Shown: positions 9,904 through 22,443 of the stretch, one piece after another | How the letters are laid out: every line of letters begins with the position of its first letter | Numbering within the stretch: the first letter of the stretch is position 1 | From: Hymenochaete sp. R1 | Taxonomy: Eukaryota; Basidiomycota; Agaricomycetes; Hymenochaetales; Hymenochaetaceae | DNA: 64,000 nucleotides | Reading direction: 5' to 3' | Assembly (NCBI GenBank): GCA_019400425.1 | Contig: JAFREE010000038.1 | Span: forward strand, 62,001-126,000 | Position numbers and translations under genes: made by a program | The notes under the pieces: generated by a model | Databases searched by the model: none | The model's input: the letters and a program-made list of their open reading frames with translations, nothing else | Told to the model about the DNA's origin: nothing

Positions 9904-12565
9904 ATGTTCAAGTCGGCGGCAACAAAGATTGCTCACAACTCGACAATACCAGCTCTTGGTGGGAATAAGGATCTCAGACCACTTCAGGAGCTCATTACTT
10001 CCGAGAAGGCCGTTCTTCAATCGTACGTTTCTTCGCTATTTTACCCACACTGGATCTCAATTCATTCGAAACAAAAGTCTTCAAAGGTTGAGTGTAGATC
10101 TCGCGAAATCAAATGAATGTCTTCGACATTGGGGAGCAGGTGAAGGCGATGACCTTCAGGACACCCTAAATGCCGTACGTCTCTCCTCTCTGGCCCGTCC
10201 CATACTGCATCGTCTCCTCAATAACTTCATCTAACCTCCGCCTACTCCACGCCAAAAATTAGTCAGCGACTTTACTCGCGCACTTCGCAGCAGCCATGTC
10301 ACAACTTGCTATCCACGAAAGCACCATAAGGGAGCACATGAAGGCCGTAAGGTCGAAGGAAGAGACACTGGACGAGCTTAAGAGAAGGCGAAAGGCTGTA
10401 GTCGCCAAGGCTGATTCTGCGGACAAACGTTTGAATAAAATGGGATCTGAGGTCTGACTTTGTTTACCTGCACAACATTATGGAAGCTGAAAGGATGATA
10501 TTAGCACAAGAATTTGCAGCAACAGAGAGAACTGCTGAACAGCTTGCGAGAACAAATACGAAATATGGACTGGGAAATCTTGTCTGACGAAGCGCAGTAC
10601 GTTGCTTGGCTTTGAATGCGTTACCATCGTCATGTAACCATCCACAGACTCGGTGACTTCAAGCGTTCCTCTGCTAGAAACTGGTTGGCAGCGAAGTTTG
10701 GCGGTGTACTGGAGTGCGCAGAAAAGTCAACGATTGTAGGGGAACTGGGTAAACTTGTCATCGAGGTGAGTCCGAAGAATACTGTGCTCGGAATTCGGTG
10801 TTCATTAATGTATTCCCAGGAAATACCTTTAGCAACTACTCAACCTGGTCAGACGCGAGCATTTTACACTGGACACGAAAAGACAGAGAAACTAGTGACG
10901 GAGGCTCAACGCTGTATCTCAGAGGTGGTATTTGATCCTCAGGAAGTTGACGCGATCAAGTCACCCAACCCAGATGCGGGGAAAAGCAGTATCGATGGAC
11001 TTCCGAGTAACAGCAACTTCAACTCATCCTCATACTTTCAAGACACAACACAATCGATGCCGTCAAGTGCAGCTGCAGACGAGTTCGGTGGCTTGGGTGA
11101 GCGGCAGGGATCTCGTCCATACGGAACTATGCCTATGCCTGGTGGCGGGTCTCAATTCATGGGAGATGAAGGCTCTCGCCTACCATCGAGCGCTGAAGGA
11201 GGCGGGAGCAACTTCAACCCGATGTCGTCTATGCCCTCTCAAGTTGGAGGTGGAGGTCACTTCTCAACTTTTCCAGTTAGAAAAGGTAGCCTTCCGCCGT
11301 CTGGCCTGGCACCTCAGTCACCCCATAACCAGGATCTAAGCTTCCAGCAGCTTGACGAAGGCACAGATTCTACCTTTGCTTCAGAAGTTGCAGATGCGCT
11401 GGCATATGTTGAACATGGCGATGATCAATCTACTCCGCAAGGAGCTGTTCATGCACCCCACACCGGGCCTGGTGGTTTACCAAGAGGAGCGGCGCCTCCT
11501 TCTTCCGAACCAAATCCATGGGAAGCCGTATCATCTTCACACATGCGCGAACCTAACTCCAGCTCTCACGACCAGCAACCCAGCGACGACACAGAGCTAG
11601 CCTACGTGAGCCCACCAAGAGATTCCATGCATCTTCCGCCCTCGGCTGCTGGTCAAGGTCCACCACATGTTCACTTTGGAGAAGGCCCGCTACCCCACGC
11701 TCGTGATCGTTCGGGTAGCATGGGTCCGTCGCTGCCACCACCTGAACCAGAGGACGAAGAGAGTGCACGCAACGCCGCGGCAGCGCGTGAAGTCGCGCGC
11801 GAATTGGATATGCTAACGTTCAATCCCCCTCCTGGCCCACCCCCAGGCCGTCGTGAACCGTCATCGCTTATACCGCCCGTTCCACCCTTTGCTCAGCAGC
11901 AAGGTTTGGAACAAGGTTATAATGGAACAATACCACCCGCTGCCGAAACATCTTTTAGCAGCCCTCGACCTGACCTGCGAGCTCCGTCGAACCTCGCTGT
12001 AGAGCCGCCGAACACTCAGAATTTCGCCGGCTCGGCACCATCCTCACCCCATACCGAGCATCGACCTCGTCCTTCTGTCGCCCTAAACGTCCATTCACCG
12101 TCTCCCTCGCACTCTTTCCAGTCCGCAACTTCAGCAGGATACGGCACACCACCCGAAATGCCCGCCGCAACACCTATGCGTACGGGCTCGCCTGCTTCAC
12201 CTTCAGTGCTTTCACCGGGTGGTGGTTTAGGGGGGCCACGGACCATCTCCGCTGCAGCGTTCAAGCGCCCTGGGATGCGGTCTGCGAGTAGCAGTCAGGC
12301 GGGATCGATGATGGGCGCAATACCTACAGACGGACAGGGACGACCTTTGCCTGACGTGAGTCCGTTGTCGTTGAAGAAGAAGATGCCTGGATCATCGTCG
12401 CCGTATATGGGTCCGAGGGACGTCTCGCCGGAGGTGAATACGAGTGCAGGTGACGGAACGAGGCATTCGCTCGAGAGTACGGGTCTGACAGAAGCTGCAC
12501 CGCCTTATTCAGAACTTGGACATGGGCAAGCAGGTCATGGGCAAGGTGTTGATGACCTGAGATGA
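9904..12565 (+). CDS. PIL1: Eisosome core component of the Pil1/Lsp1 family with long Pro/Ser-rich tail
   Basis: BAR-domain protein of the Pil1/Lsp1 family, which coats the furrow-like eisosome invaginations of the plasma membrane. The family signature runs through LRPLQELITSEKAVLQ, LAKSNECLRHWG, KLVIEEIPLATT and PGQTRAFYTGHEKTEKLV. Exons 9904-10022, 10078-10174, 10263-10451, 10511-10596, 10648-10765 and 10820-12565 join exactly to 784 aa. Residues 1 to about 260 form the BAR-like domain. The remaining 500 residues, nearly all in the last exon, are rich in Pro, Ser and Gly and look disordered. Yeast Pil1 is about 340 aa, so this is a long form; I believe long-tailed forms occur in other basidiomycetes. 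The many SP/TP sites suggest phosphoregulation, but that is inference. Confidence 0.9.
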
Positions 12566-12882
12566 AATGGGGATATGTTTGCATTTCTCAATTTTTTGGA
12601 CGTTTGATCGACGAATGTGTAAAGCGTAGCAAATAAGAAATAAGGCTCTTCGTATGAATCACTGACTACCCCTGTATGGTACGCTCGTAAAGTCTCTTTA
12701 TTTATCACTTCTAATGGATTACTACATTTTCAGTTATGAACCTATTCTGACTTACAGAGAATTGAATGAAATTTCGTTTGATAACTCGTGTGAACCTTTC
12801 CGGTTCTCACTTAAACACTTACAGTTACAGCCATGCCAATGACCTACGATGTTTGCAGGTGAACGCTTCGAATTTTGATCCT
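12566..12882. other. Convergent 3' intergenic region
   Basis: This is 317 bp between the stops of the Pil1-like and MYND genes, AT-rich and consistent with two 3' UTRs. No other feature was seen. Confidence 0.6.
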
Positions 12883-14248
12883 TCACCACTGGAATGGTCC
12901 AGCTGGTTCGATATCAACACAAATGCTGAGGTTCCAATCACCGACACGTTTAGCCCACCGATACATCTTCGCCCCGTAGAATACCGACCGACTGATTTCC
13001 TCTCTTAGCTTTGGGTATTCTTCTAAGTTACTTTCCTTCGTTATATTTTGGCTTCCGAATGATCGATGTCGGTCATAGACAAGAATCGGGACGGCATCAG
13101 TGGCACCAAGAGGCAGCTGTAACTTGACGATGAACGCTTTGTCTCCATGACTATTATCGGGGACGGAATCGCCAGAGTCCATAGGAAGGTTTGGAATGTC
13201 AGAGGCCCTGGAGTGTCTGTTGATTGTGGTGGCATACTTGAACATGCCTGCGCCTCGAAAGTTCGTGGTTACCCATGTTCCGCTTGCGATTGGAACGCAG
13301 ATCTCTTTATGTCCGCGTTCCCAATCCGCCTTCTCACAATCTTATAGAGAAATTCGATGAATATGAAATGTGCGATATGAAGAGAGAAAATAATGATACA
13401 CACTCTTATTACAGTAAGATACTGATTGGCACGAGGCACATTTCTTGTCGGCGGGCTTCCCGCAATGTTGACATTCCGGTTTCGTGAGTGACCCAATGTT
13501 TTCCATCGTCAGACTGCGCAAAGGCATGATGAAGGAGCGAGTCCAGTTCTTCTGAAGGGGGATGCGAAGAGGATTGAATGATGGAGAAATGCATTTGCTG
13601 TTCATATCAAAGAGCTTGAAAAGCAGTTTCTGCACCTCCTGATTTGCCTTGATTGTCGGTACAGATCTAATTTCGCGACGATCGTCCAGGATCGCTTTCA
13701 CTTTCTTGCTACCCTCGCCCCTTCCATGATTATAGAGGAGTGGTATCAACGGTACATTGTCTTTGATGACGTGAACACCAAGCGTCTGATGATCAATGTT
13801 ATGCCTAATGTCTTTAAGCACTTCAATGAAGACATACCTGGATCAAAATGTGATGCGTCTGCTCCTCATCTTCAAGTAAAAAAAGTTCGCATTTATCGGG
13901 CCCAGCGATGAAGGTTGCCATTAATAGCAATATTTGGCGTACAATCTTGAATGAGTTGGCCATAGGAGAAGTTTCGCTGTCAGCCTGAGACCCGCTGGCC
14001 CACTCATCCAAGCTAAGCTCTTTAAATGCTTCGAGAAATGCATCGTGCTTCTTCTTTATGTTGTATTTTGGCAGCGAGGTCGGATTGGGTTTTTTACCTT
14101 CAAAAAGCTTTGTCCCTTGCGAAAAGTTGAGAGCCTTGGTCATTTTATCGATGAGCGCAGGGCCTGTGATTTTTCTGTCTGGTGCATGAAGTATGCCCAT
14201 GGCAGCCAATATTTCTGAGGCATCCTGTCCAGAAATCGCCAGGTCCAT
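12883..14248 (-). CDS. MYND-type zinc-finger protein
   Basis: Protein with one MYND zinc finger, a protein-protein interaction module. The finger reads CQHCG, CASC, SYCNKNC, then WERGHKEIC; all Cys/His ligands are present, and the YC/NC part is joined across intron 2. Exons 14248-13838, 13785-13404 and 13340-12883 join exactly to 416 aa. The N-terminal 250 residues are helical-looking without a known domain. I chose the ATG at 14248 because the open frame continues upstream to 14413 without another ATG and includes a run of about 16 G. Such MYND proteins are numerous in Agaricomycetes and mostly uncharacterised. No SET domain is visible, so it is not a SMYD methyltransferase. Confidence 0.85.
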
Positions 14249-14306
14249 CGCGAGGGATGAACCAGCACTTTCTTTCGACTGACCAACCTCCGAAGTAAAG
14301 GAGGTA

Positions 14307-14322
14307 GGGGGGGGGGGGGGGG
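14307..14322. repeat. Poly-G/poly-C homopolymer (about 16 nt)
   Basis: An uninterrupted G run on the plus strand just upstream of the MYND start codon (C run in its sense). It falls in the 5' UTR if translation starts at 14248. Its length may be uncertain for sequencing reasons. Confidence 0.9.
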
Positions 14323-14530
14323 TTGAAGATGTCGCCGCGTGAAAACTTAACCGAGTCAGCGAGCGCGAGCGCTTTGTATATACATGTATTTGTACATTAA
14401 CCGTAAAAGGCAAAAGTCGGCTGTTTCCAGGTATCGGCTCTTGTCTCGAAGTCGCGGAACAAACTTAACTTCAACTTGAACTTCAAGTTTATTCAAGTTC
14501 TAGCAGCCACGAACCGGAGAGGAACACATA

Positions 14531-16140
14531 ATGTCTTTTAGTACCCCAAGACCGTTCACGGCCGATTACGACGATGAAACAATCCAAGGCATGATAAATC
14601 TGTCCAAGCTTTCATTTCTTCCTGACCAATCGCCTATTGATGTTGCTGAACCTTGGAAGCTCGGCATGGATTATGATTACTTAAAACGACTCAAATCGAC
14701 CTTTGAGACCGAATGGAACTGGGAAACCCTAAAGGTCAAAATACATAAATACAGAGGGTATACTGTCCGTTATGATGACGGGCGGAGCGCTTTGGACCTT
14801 CACTACATATACGTGAAAAGCCCGAGAGCGAACGCCATTCCTTTACTACTTCTGCACGGTTGGCCGGGTGAGCAGCCTTCGTCCATAATGCAAGCGATCT
14901 GCCCTCAGCCTCAAACGTAGGGACATTTCTTGATTTCCACAAGGTTATTGGGCCCCTGACGAGCCCTCAGGATCCGGGCGCTCAGGCGTGAGTTTCCTTT
15001 AGTCGTATACTCATAGCTGTGTTTCGACTCTAAAAATAATCACAAGATTCCACGTTGTTGTCCCCTCGCTTCCTGGATACCTCTGGTCAACTCTTCCGAG
15101 GCGCAATGGCTGGATATTACATGATACAGCGAGGCTCTACAATGGTTTAATGACCTCCGTGCTTGGATACTCCAAATACGTTGCCCAAGGAGGCGATTGG
15201 GTATGTGTTCCTTATGTACTCAACGAGTGATAACTCTGGCTTATTTTATGCGTATTTTACCATGCCATCGTTCAGGGATCGCACATATTACGTATCATGG
15301 GGAACCTCTTCCCGGATACCCTCATGCTCCTTCATTTCAACTACCTCATCGGCGCCACACCTAATACATCCCAGGTTGCGCCGAGATCCGAGCTACATAA
15401 TCGCATGCTTCAGCGAGAAGACGAAATAAAGAAAACAGGGATGGGTTATGTTCACTTACAAACACACAAAGTGAGCGTCTCGTGGTAGAGCGTTATTCAC
15501 GAAAGCTCCTTATCGCTATCATTTCAGCCATTCACAATTGGACTTGCTATCGCTTCATCGCCCCTTGCTATCCTCGCATACATCGGCGAAAAGATATATA
15601 GTTGGTCTGACCCGGAATGTGTAGACATATATACGATCCTGGATAATGCAGCGCTCTACTTTCTCACTGGGTCGTTCCCGACGTCTGTGATGATTTACAA
15701 TCAGGTTTGCTCAAGTAATTTGCCTACTACGCTCATAGCTGATCCCGATTACGGATTTTTGGTATAGGCTGAGGATGAATGCTTCAACCAACTCATGGCC
15801 CCAGCCTCGGAAGGCAAACTTCGGATTAAAAACAAGATCGGGTTCTCCCTTTTTGTTAGTTCATCTCAATCTTCTTGCCTTTCCTTTTTTTCCCTGAATG
15901 GTTCCTTCAGCCGTTCGAAATGGAGGGAAACGTAGATAAAGCAAAGCAGATCGGGCCTGTGGCCTTTTACAAAGGTGGCGTTCTTGATAAGGGTGCCAAT
16001 TATTTGCTGACAGAAATTGACGTATAGAACACTCCCGAGGAGGTCATTTCCCTGCACTGGACTGCCCGGAGGAGTTGGTGGCTGATTCGCGCGAGTTCTT
16101 TGGGAGCCATTGGACTCTGGGGACCACGGAGGAAGACTAG
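14531..16140 (+). CDS. Epoxide hydrolase (alpha/beta hydrolase, EHN domain)
   Basis: Microsomal-type epoxide hydrolase that would open epoxides to diols. The N-terminal EHN segment (FTADYDDETIQGM) is followed by the oxyanion-hole motif HGWPG, then PSLPGYLW, then the nucleophile elbow GGDWGS, formed across intron 3, with the catalytic Asp. The catalytic His lies in RGGHFPALDCPEEL near the C-terminus. Eight exons (14531-14867, 14921-14987, 15047-15200, 15276-15470, 15528-15704, 15768-15854, 15911-15974, 16028-16140) join to 397 aa, the normal family length. The last intron is my weakest call: the stretch before RGGHF appears shorter than usual and its splice sites are less typical. No signal peptide is seen. 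Divergent from the MYND gene, about 280 bp between starts. Confidence 0.9.
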
Positions 16141-16355
16141 AAAATTTCTCTTGCTGAAGGAGTATTATACAAGTATGACTGCAGGGTGTGGCACCAGTCT
16201 TTGATAATCCTCGTTACCTTTCTTGTGCCTACCAATAATGTAAAACAAAGATATCATCACGATGTCGTAAGTGCGGATTGTAGCATCTAAAAATACATAG
16301 AACTCTGTGTCTGGTCCAAAGCAAAAGCAAAGCAAGAGAGAAAGAAAGAATGTTA

Positions 16356-18469
16356 TCAACGCGCCATGACCTTTTCTATCTCGAGTATGCATCGCGCTCT
16401 CGATGCCTGAGCAAGTACCTCTGTTCCTCCTATTCGCGTCTTTCGTTCCCCCTGTAGGCACTCGTAAATCATCTGTAACAATTTCACAAACTGTTTCCCC
16501 CATAAAGCCTTTGCATGCGTGCCACCTTCCTCGAGAGCAACTATACGAAATCGCCACACATGAACTGACGCTCGAAGTTAGGTAAAGATAAGCACGGGTA
16601 CGTACCATAAATTATTTCCGCGGCAACCGGTTTTCCAATCATGTTTGAATTGTTTAACAGCTGCGCCATGTACATCCAGAATCGGCCCGGTCTGAATGGA
16701 GGTGGCAACGGGTTTGGCGTAGGCATGCTCATAGATACGAAGAGCATATGGAAGTACAGCCTCATTACACCGGACAACCTCGTCATCTTCTCCTCCAAGC
16801 CCTCCTCGGGACGTGCTCCCCATCGTTTGCGTTTCTCCTTTTCTGGGAGTTGATCCTCTCGTTCGCCTTCTAATAACAAAGGCTCGATGCCCACGGTCCA
16901 GCACCCGGCACGAGCTACAAGACGGGCCCAAAATATGTCTCCTAATGCCGGGTAAGTGATAATCAGAGTGATGGCCACGCGAGCGAGGGGTTTGGCCTGG
17001 GACTTGTGAGCTGTTACTTCCGTTTCAGCCTGGGCGATGATTGATTTGGCGAACGATGCAAGAAGAGCATGGTGAAGAGCTTGTGCATCATCCGCTTTGG
17101 GCATGTTCGGAATAGGTGCGACGATAGCTTTTATTTCTTCGGCCTGAACAATTGCATTTAAATAAACTTAAAAGAAACGCAAATACACGTCGCAACTCAC
17201 AATTCGACTGATCTCCTTTTCGTCATCTGTCAGTTGGCCAATTTTGGGGGTGATTTTACGACGCTGAGCACTCCAAAGCTTCTTCAATGGTGGAGGTGGA
17301 GGAGATTGATAGCCAGGTGGTTCAGGATCAGGAGACTTGGGACCCTTCACGGAACGCATAGTGGTTGATTTAAGATACTTGACGTAGACTGTCAGCAGTG
17401 AATTAACTCTAATGATAATACACTTGCACATACCTTTAGACACCGCAAGCCCATCTTCCACATGTCCACGCATTCAAAGAAACCCGTTGCTTCACGCAAG
17501 ACCAAGGCATTGTCATCGCGGGCTTTTCGGTCCTTGGCTGTCTTTTCCCGCTCCTGCCTCTCAGCTACTTCCATCTCCTTCTTTAATTTCTCTGCGACCT
17601 CTTGCTTTCGTCTTTCGTCATTGGCCCTATCTACCTCATCCTTTGCCTTCCTCGCCTCCTCCGCAGCCCTTCTTGCCTGCTCTTCTTGCCTCCTTCGTTC
17701 TTGCTCCTCTAGCTCCCTTCTCCTTTTCTCTGCCTCCTGAAATGCATGGAGCTTCTCCTCTTCCTCTTTAATGGCTAATTCCACCCGATCCCAAAGCTGG
17801 CGGTCGCGCTCTTTCCACCGTTCATACAGCTGTTTCTCGGCTGTCGTGGTACCAGTGCGAAAGTGCTCCATCTGCGACTTGAGCACTTGCGCCTCTCTTG
17901 AGTGAAACGCGTCAATTTTTTTCTGCTCTTCCGAATGCATGGAACGTTGGTCTTCTCGTAGATGTAACAGTAAATCCGACCGTTGTCTCCGCGCGGATTG
18001 CTTAAAATCAATGTCGTGAGTGAGTGTTTCTGTTATGGAGATAGCAGAGACATACAAAAGCATTCCTACGGGTTTCCGCTTGCCATTCTTCGTACGGATC
18101 CACGTAGCGAGCATGATTCCTGACAGAAGCCACAGCATCTGTGACGACTTGTTCCGCCTCCGGTGTCCGATTGCTTAGAGTAAGCTTATTCCAGTTGGAA
18201 AGCAAGTCTCCTTCGTCGGCTGATACATCAGAGCGTGATGAATTTACAGAAATGTCGGGGTCGAATGATGTATCATCGTCCTCAGAAGACAATTCATCGT
18301 AATCTGTTGAGTCACTTTCGTACACGCTTGGCGCTCGAAATCGGTTGGTGGAGGCGGTCAGACTAGTTTTTGAAAGAATATGTGACTTTGAGCCCTGAAA
18401 TTTTGTTATAAATACGCACCTACGCCTCTCTAGAGAAGACGAAGATGCTCCAGGAGCACCGAATCTCAT
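16356..18469 (-). CDS. GLE1: GLE1-like nuclear pore mRNA-export factor
   Basis: Gle1 homologue. In fungi, Gle1 with InsP6 activates the DEAD-box helicase Dbp5 on the cytoplasmic face of the pore to release exported mRNA. The start is the ATG at 18469 (MRFGAPGASSSSLERR). An acidic low-complexity N-terminus is followed by a long charged coiled coil (Glu/Arg/Lys-rich, about 17480-17900) with repeats such as RRRELEEQERRRQEEQ. The conserved C-terminal HEAT-like domain contains KSIIAQAETEV, ITYPALGDIFWARL and GKQFVKLLQMIYECL. At least five introns give a protein of about 600 aa. The exact end of the first exon is unsure, since two AG acceptors are possible. Confidence 0.88.
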
Positions 18470-19006
18470 GGTAGGGTAAGAACACAAACTGAAACTGTTG
18501 TCAGTGTTGAACGTCTCGAACTCGAATCTCGTTCAAATTCTGACACGACGCGCTTTCGAAAGATCGACAGGTGCTGAGTAAGCTCCCATTTTTGGATGAT
18601 CGACGATTTCTTATGTCAATCCTTTTTTTAACTACGATTTCAATTCAGTTTCAACAGCTTTGTCTCTTTCTCAGTTTCTGTCATGATCGCGCCCCAGTAA
18701 TCCTCGTATTTTCTGTGAGCCTCGGTTGTCACTTTAGGCCTACTCCCGTACGATGGCGATACCGCATACCTGTCGCCTCTTACGTGTATTTGTTGTAATA
18801 TTAATGACTTATTTCTTCGTCCGCCACGGCAAACCACTGACAGCCGTAACTGCTTTACTACTTTGCTCTCGTCTGGAGCCATTTAAGGGGAGCGATTCTT
18901 AGCTATTTCATTCTGCAATCACCTCCTCTTTGCCTCCCTCGTCTACTTGTTTTAACTGCTTCCTCTCCACCTGCCCCTTAAGCTTTTTATTGCTGGCTTG
19001 TGAATC
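18470..19006. promoter_or_regulatory. Divergent promoter region between GLE1 and the kinase gene
   Basis: This 537-bp region contains a minus-strand ATG-initiated open frame of 80 codons (18640-18882) with no recognised domain. It could be a small gene or a chance frame; I cannot decide. Confidence 0.45.
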
Positions 19007-21206
19007 ATGTCATCTCTGCCCCCTCATCACGGGAGGAAAACGCCACAAAGGAAGCCATCTACTACACCTTCTGGTGGTGAATCAAATCAGAGCTCTCAGT
19101 CTGGATCGGGAAGGAAATGGAAGGCCCTGAACATAGACGACTTTACAAAGAAGGCGGTTGTTGGGCGAGGAAGGTTTTCAACAGTTTACGTGAGCGTATA
19201 TTGTCGTAGTTCTAGTCCGTCTCTAATCGTACTCAGGAGGCAACGGCGAAGTATGATGTCGATCTAAAGCGAAAGAGAAGAGAGGCAGAGGCTAAATTAC
19301 TCGGAAAGGAGGAGATATTAGTGGCGATTAAAGTGCTGAACAAGCTTGAGCCAGAGCATCAGTATCAAGCAAGGCATGAGATATCCATATGCAGGGAGTT
19401 GATGGATCATGACGAGGAGCATTTGGTGCGAGTTTTTTTTTACCAAGCAACCAAGTTGACCTAACGATAGTCAATGATAGATTAAAATTTTTGCTATAGG
19501 CAGGGAGACGGTAGTATCGAGCCCGGACACGAAAGTGCCGAGCTTCATACTCGAATACACACCTTGTACAGATCTTCTTACGAGGCTCAGAGCTGGCAAT
19601 CCGTTCTCGATGCAACATGTTCTCATTGCAATGACGTACTTCTATTTCCCCATATCAACCCTGTTTTAGAAAACTGAAATTTGGATAGGCATATTTTCTG
19701 TGCGCTTGCCTTCCTTCACGAAGAACGAGGCATGGTCCATACGGATATCAAGTTTGTCTTCTTTTGGCTACCGTAATAGTAAAACTTCTCATTGCTTATA
19801 CAGGTTAGATAATCTGCTTTACTTTGAAGACACGAACACTCATCCTGATAGTTTCATCATCAAAGTCTGTGACTTCGGCGGGTGCGTGCTGCTACTTTCT
19901 TTCGGTGATTCATAGCAATACTAAAATGAAAAGTTCTTAAGAATAAGACAACTTAGCTACGGACAAGGAGAGAAGCTATATGACCGGCCCTGCGGTTCAT
20001 TGTTTTACAATGCACCGGAGCTCCACAAGGAAGAAGAGACATTTGACGGCTATGATCATTCTGTTGATGTCTGGGCAGCTATGTTAGTTCTCTTGATTTT
20101 CAAGGAGATCAGATTATTGAGCCTTTTATACCCCAGGGTTTCCATGCTCTACCTTTTAAGCTCGAGACTCCCTTACTTCAAAGAGAAAGACGAACAACTG
20201 GAGACAGACGAATTGAAAGCAAAAATCATCAAGAGAATTCGAGCAATGAAGATCAGAAAGGACTTGCAGCGCTTGGAGGAAGGCATCCCTATAGCGAGCA
20301 ATCCAGAGAGTGAATTGGCTGTGATAAAGAAAGGTACGGTCCCAAACGCTTTATACTATAGGAAATAATATTGACCCTGGTCTCGGCACGTACAGCACAG
20401 CAGTTTATGCTTAGAGGTCTCGAAGAGGAGCCAGGACGTCGCGCGAGTGCAAGGTCACTCAGAGATGACGCCGTGAGTAGTCATACTTAAGATGGCGAAT
20501 CAAGACGTAACTTTTTCTTCTTTTTCTGTTTCAGTGGCTCAACGAAGAAGTAAAGCAAAAGCGGCCAGAAATCTATCGATTTTCGTCTGTGGGTAGCTTC
20601 GCCCAGCACAGCATGAAAGCTATCCAAAAGACAGTTGGCGGTGTGTTTTCGGATTTAACGCATAAAGCGGACCCAATTATTCCACGATCAAGGAAGTCAT
20701 CCTCTACCTTTCTACCAGCACTCGTCGAAGAGGCGACTCGAGCAGCAGATAGCATACCAAACGTCATGACACTAAAGAAAAGCAAGAAGCCGAATGTAAA
20801 GGGATCAAAGGGAGCGGCAAATAGTCAGTCGACAGGAATAGCAAGTGCATCGTCTGCGGGAGAGGAGCAAGTTGTAGAAATGCGACAACCGGGAAGCGGT
20901 AGCTCCGGAAAGTTGAGGAAAGGGAAAGGGAAAGCAGCTATTGTCGGGGAGTCTGCATTTATTTCGAAACCAGTGTCCCGTTTCGGACTGACGAACCCCG
21001 CAATCGAGGCTGTCAATGCTTCGACAATGGTTCCAGAAGAGAAGGGAACCAAACGGGGACGGGGGCGGGACCAGGTATACACAGAGGTGAAAGCGGAGGA
21101 AGAACAGGGGAGAATTAAAGGATCTCACCTGATTGGGTTCTCAGCGACCGACACTCAAAGAAGAAAGGAGGAAAAGAAGAAGAAGAAATCGGGTTCCGGT
21201 ACATGA
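19007..21206 (+). CDS. Protein kinase with non-canonical HTD catalytic loop
   Basis: Eukaryotic protein-kinase fold assembled from about nine exons, roughly 575 aa. A Ser/Pro-rich leader (residues 1-37) precedes the glycine loop GRGRFSTVYE. The lysine is in VAIKVLN, the catalytic loop reads HTDIKLDNLL instead of HRD, DFGG is the magnesium-binding motif, and APE is in YNAPELHKEE. The Asp, Lys and Asn of the catalytic loop remain, so activity is plausible, but the Arg that normally contacts a phosphorylated activation loop is Thr. About 30 charged residues are inserted before the VAIK lysine (DVDLKRKRREAEAKL). The C-terminal 225 residues are basic, low-complexity and end in a Lys-rich cluster, perhaps nuclear-localising. 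I do not assign a subfamily. Confidence 0.8.
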
Positions 21207-21552
21207 ATGAAGTTCTATGATCATTGACCTGTGCCACGAGCATTCGCCAAATGGTGAACTGTAGTGCCTCCCTCTTTCTTCACTTCTTTCAGAATCACCT
21301 CCGAACATTCGTGTATTTATTTAACTTATTTTATAATTAAGTGACTGGATGTAACTTCTATAGTTACTCAACCCAAACCAGAAGGAAATGGAAACTACAT
21401 TCACGTGACCCTCATCGATCACAATGATCGCTCCTCGCTTGCTTTCAACCGACCGACTTCACCACACACTCTTTCTTTCTCCCTTACCACCATCTTCTCT
21501 GCTTTGGCTATCCCGCTTTTCTATCTTGTGTATCATTAAGCTAGAGTGAATC

Positions 21553-22443
21553 ATGTCTTGGCAAGGTCAGCAGTGTTCCACGTCAACTGATCGTCTGATC
21601 AATGGTGCATATACTCACGTTCACCCCTTCCATGACTTTTCTTTGTGTCAATCTGGCCTTTGGACGGATATCGATAATTACGCGATAATTTCGTTTTCGA
21701 AAATACTGGATCCTCTCTATAACTCTCAGCGTACGTCGACACAAACTTGGTCGGGACAAAGTCGGTGTCAAGAGCTGCCATCCTCGGGCTTCAGGGAGGC
21801 GTATGGGCGGCCTCGCCCGGATACAACGTGCGCTTTAGTTGATCATTCCTCCAAACTGAACAACTCAGCTCAATATGGATCTCTGTTGCTATTTCGCGCC
21901 GTTGCGTGTGGTCAATTAATCAGTTATCGCTAGACGAGCAGAAGGCTGCCATCGCGGCATTCACGAATCCGAATGAGACGCAAGCCCACGGTATCAGACT
22001 TGCCGGGCAGAAGTTTTTCACGCTTCAGGCGACTTCCGAACACGTCTACGGGAAGAAAGCCGTGCGTATTTCTTTATGTCGCATCTCATCTTAGTCGTTG
22101 ACCATTCGTTACCCTCAACATCACTCCGCGTGTCATATGTCCTTTGTGCTGACGTCTTTTCATACCCCGTTCCGCACCCGATCCCTTCTTTTATCGCATC
22201 GATCGCCCATGCATGCGACTGCTTCCCTGTGCTTCCAAAAACATAACGACATTTCATTTGCAATCGATGCTCCTGCGGATGTCACGTCATTCCGCTTACT
22301 CGCGCATATAGGCAGACGGCTGTGTATTGGTGAAGACGAAGCAGGCAGTCCTCGTTACGGAGTACGTTGCTCCTATTCAAGCTGGAGAATCGACCGCCGT
22401 CGTCGAGAAACTTGCAGACTATCTGAAGTCGGTTGGATATTAG
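21553..22443 (+). CDS. PFY1: Profilin
   Basis: Profilin binds G-actin, poly-proline and phosphoinositides and controls actin polymerisation. Signature stretches are the N-terminal MSWQAYVDTNLVG (across intron 1), AAILGLQGGVWAASPGYN, GIRLAGQKFFTLQ, and the C-terminal helix ending YLKSVGY. Exons 21553-21565, 21730-21827, 21924-22061 and 22312-22443 join exactly to 126 aa, the canonical length. The first exon is only 13 nt, so automatic gene finders may miss the start. Intron 3 (250 nt) is long for this window. Confidence 0.95.

Noticed and set aside
18640..18882. 80-codon ATG-initiated frame upstream of GLE1
   Set aside because: The composition is plausible, but there is no domain or splice evidence, and it sits in a divergent promoter; kept only as a note.
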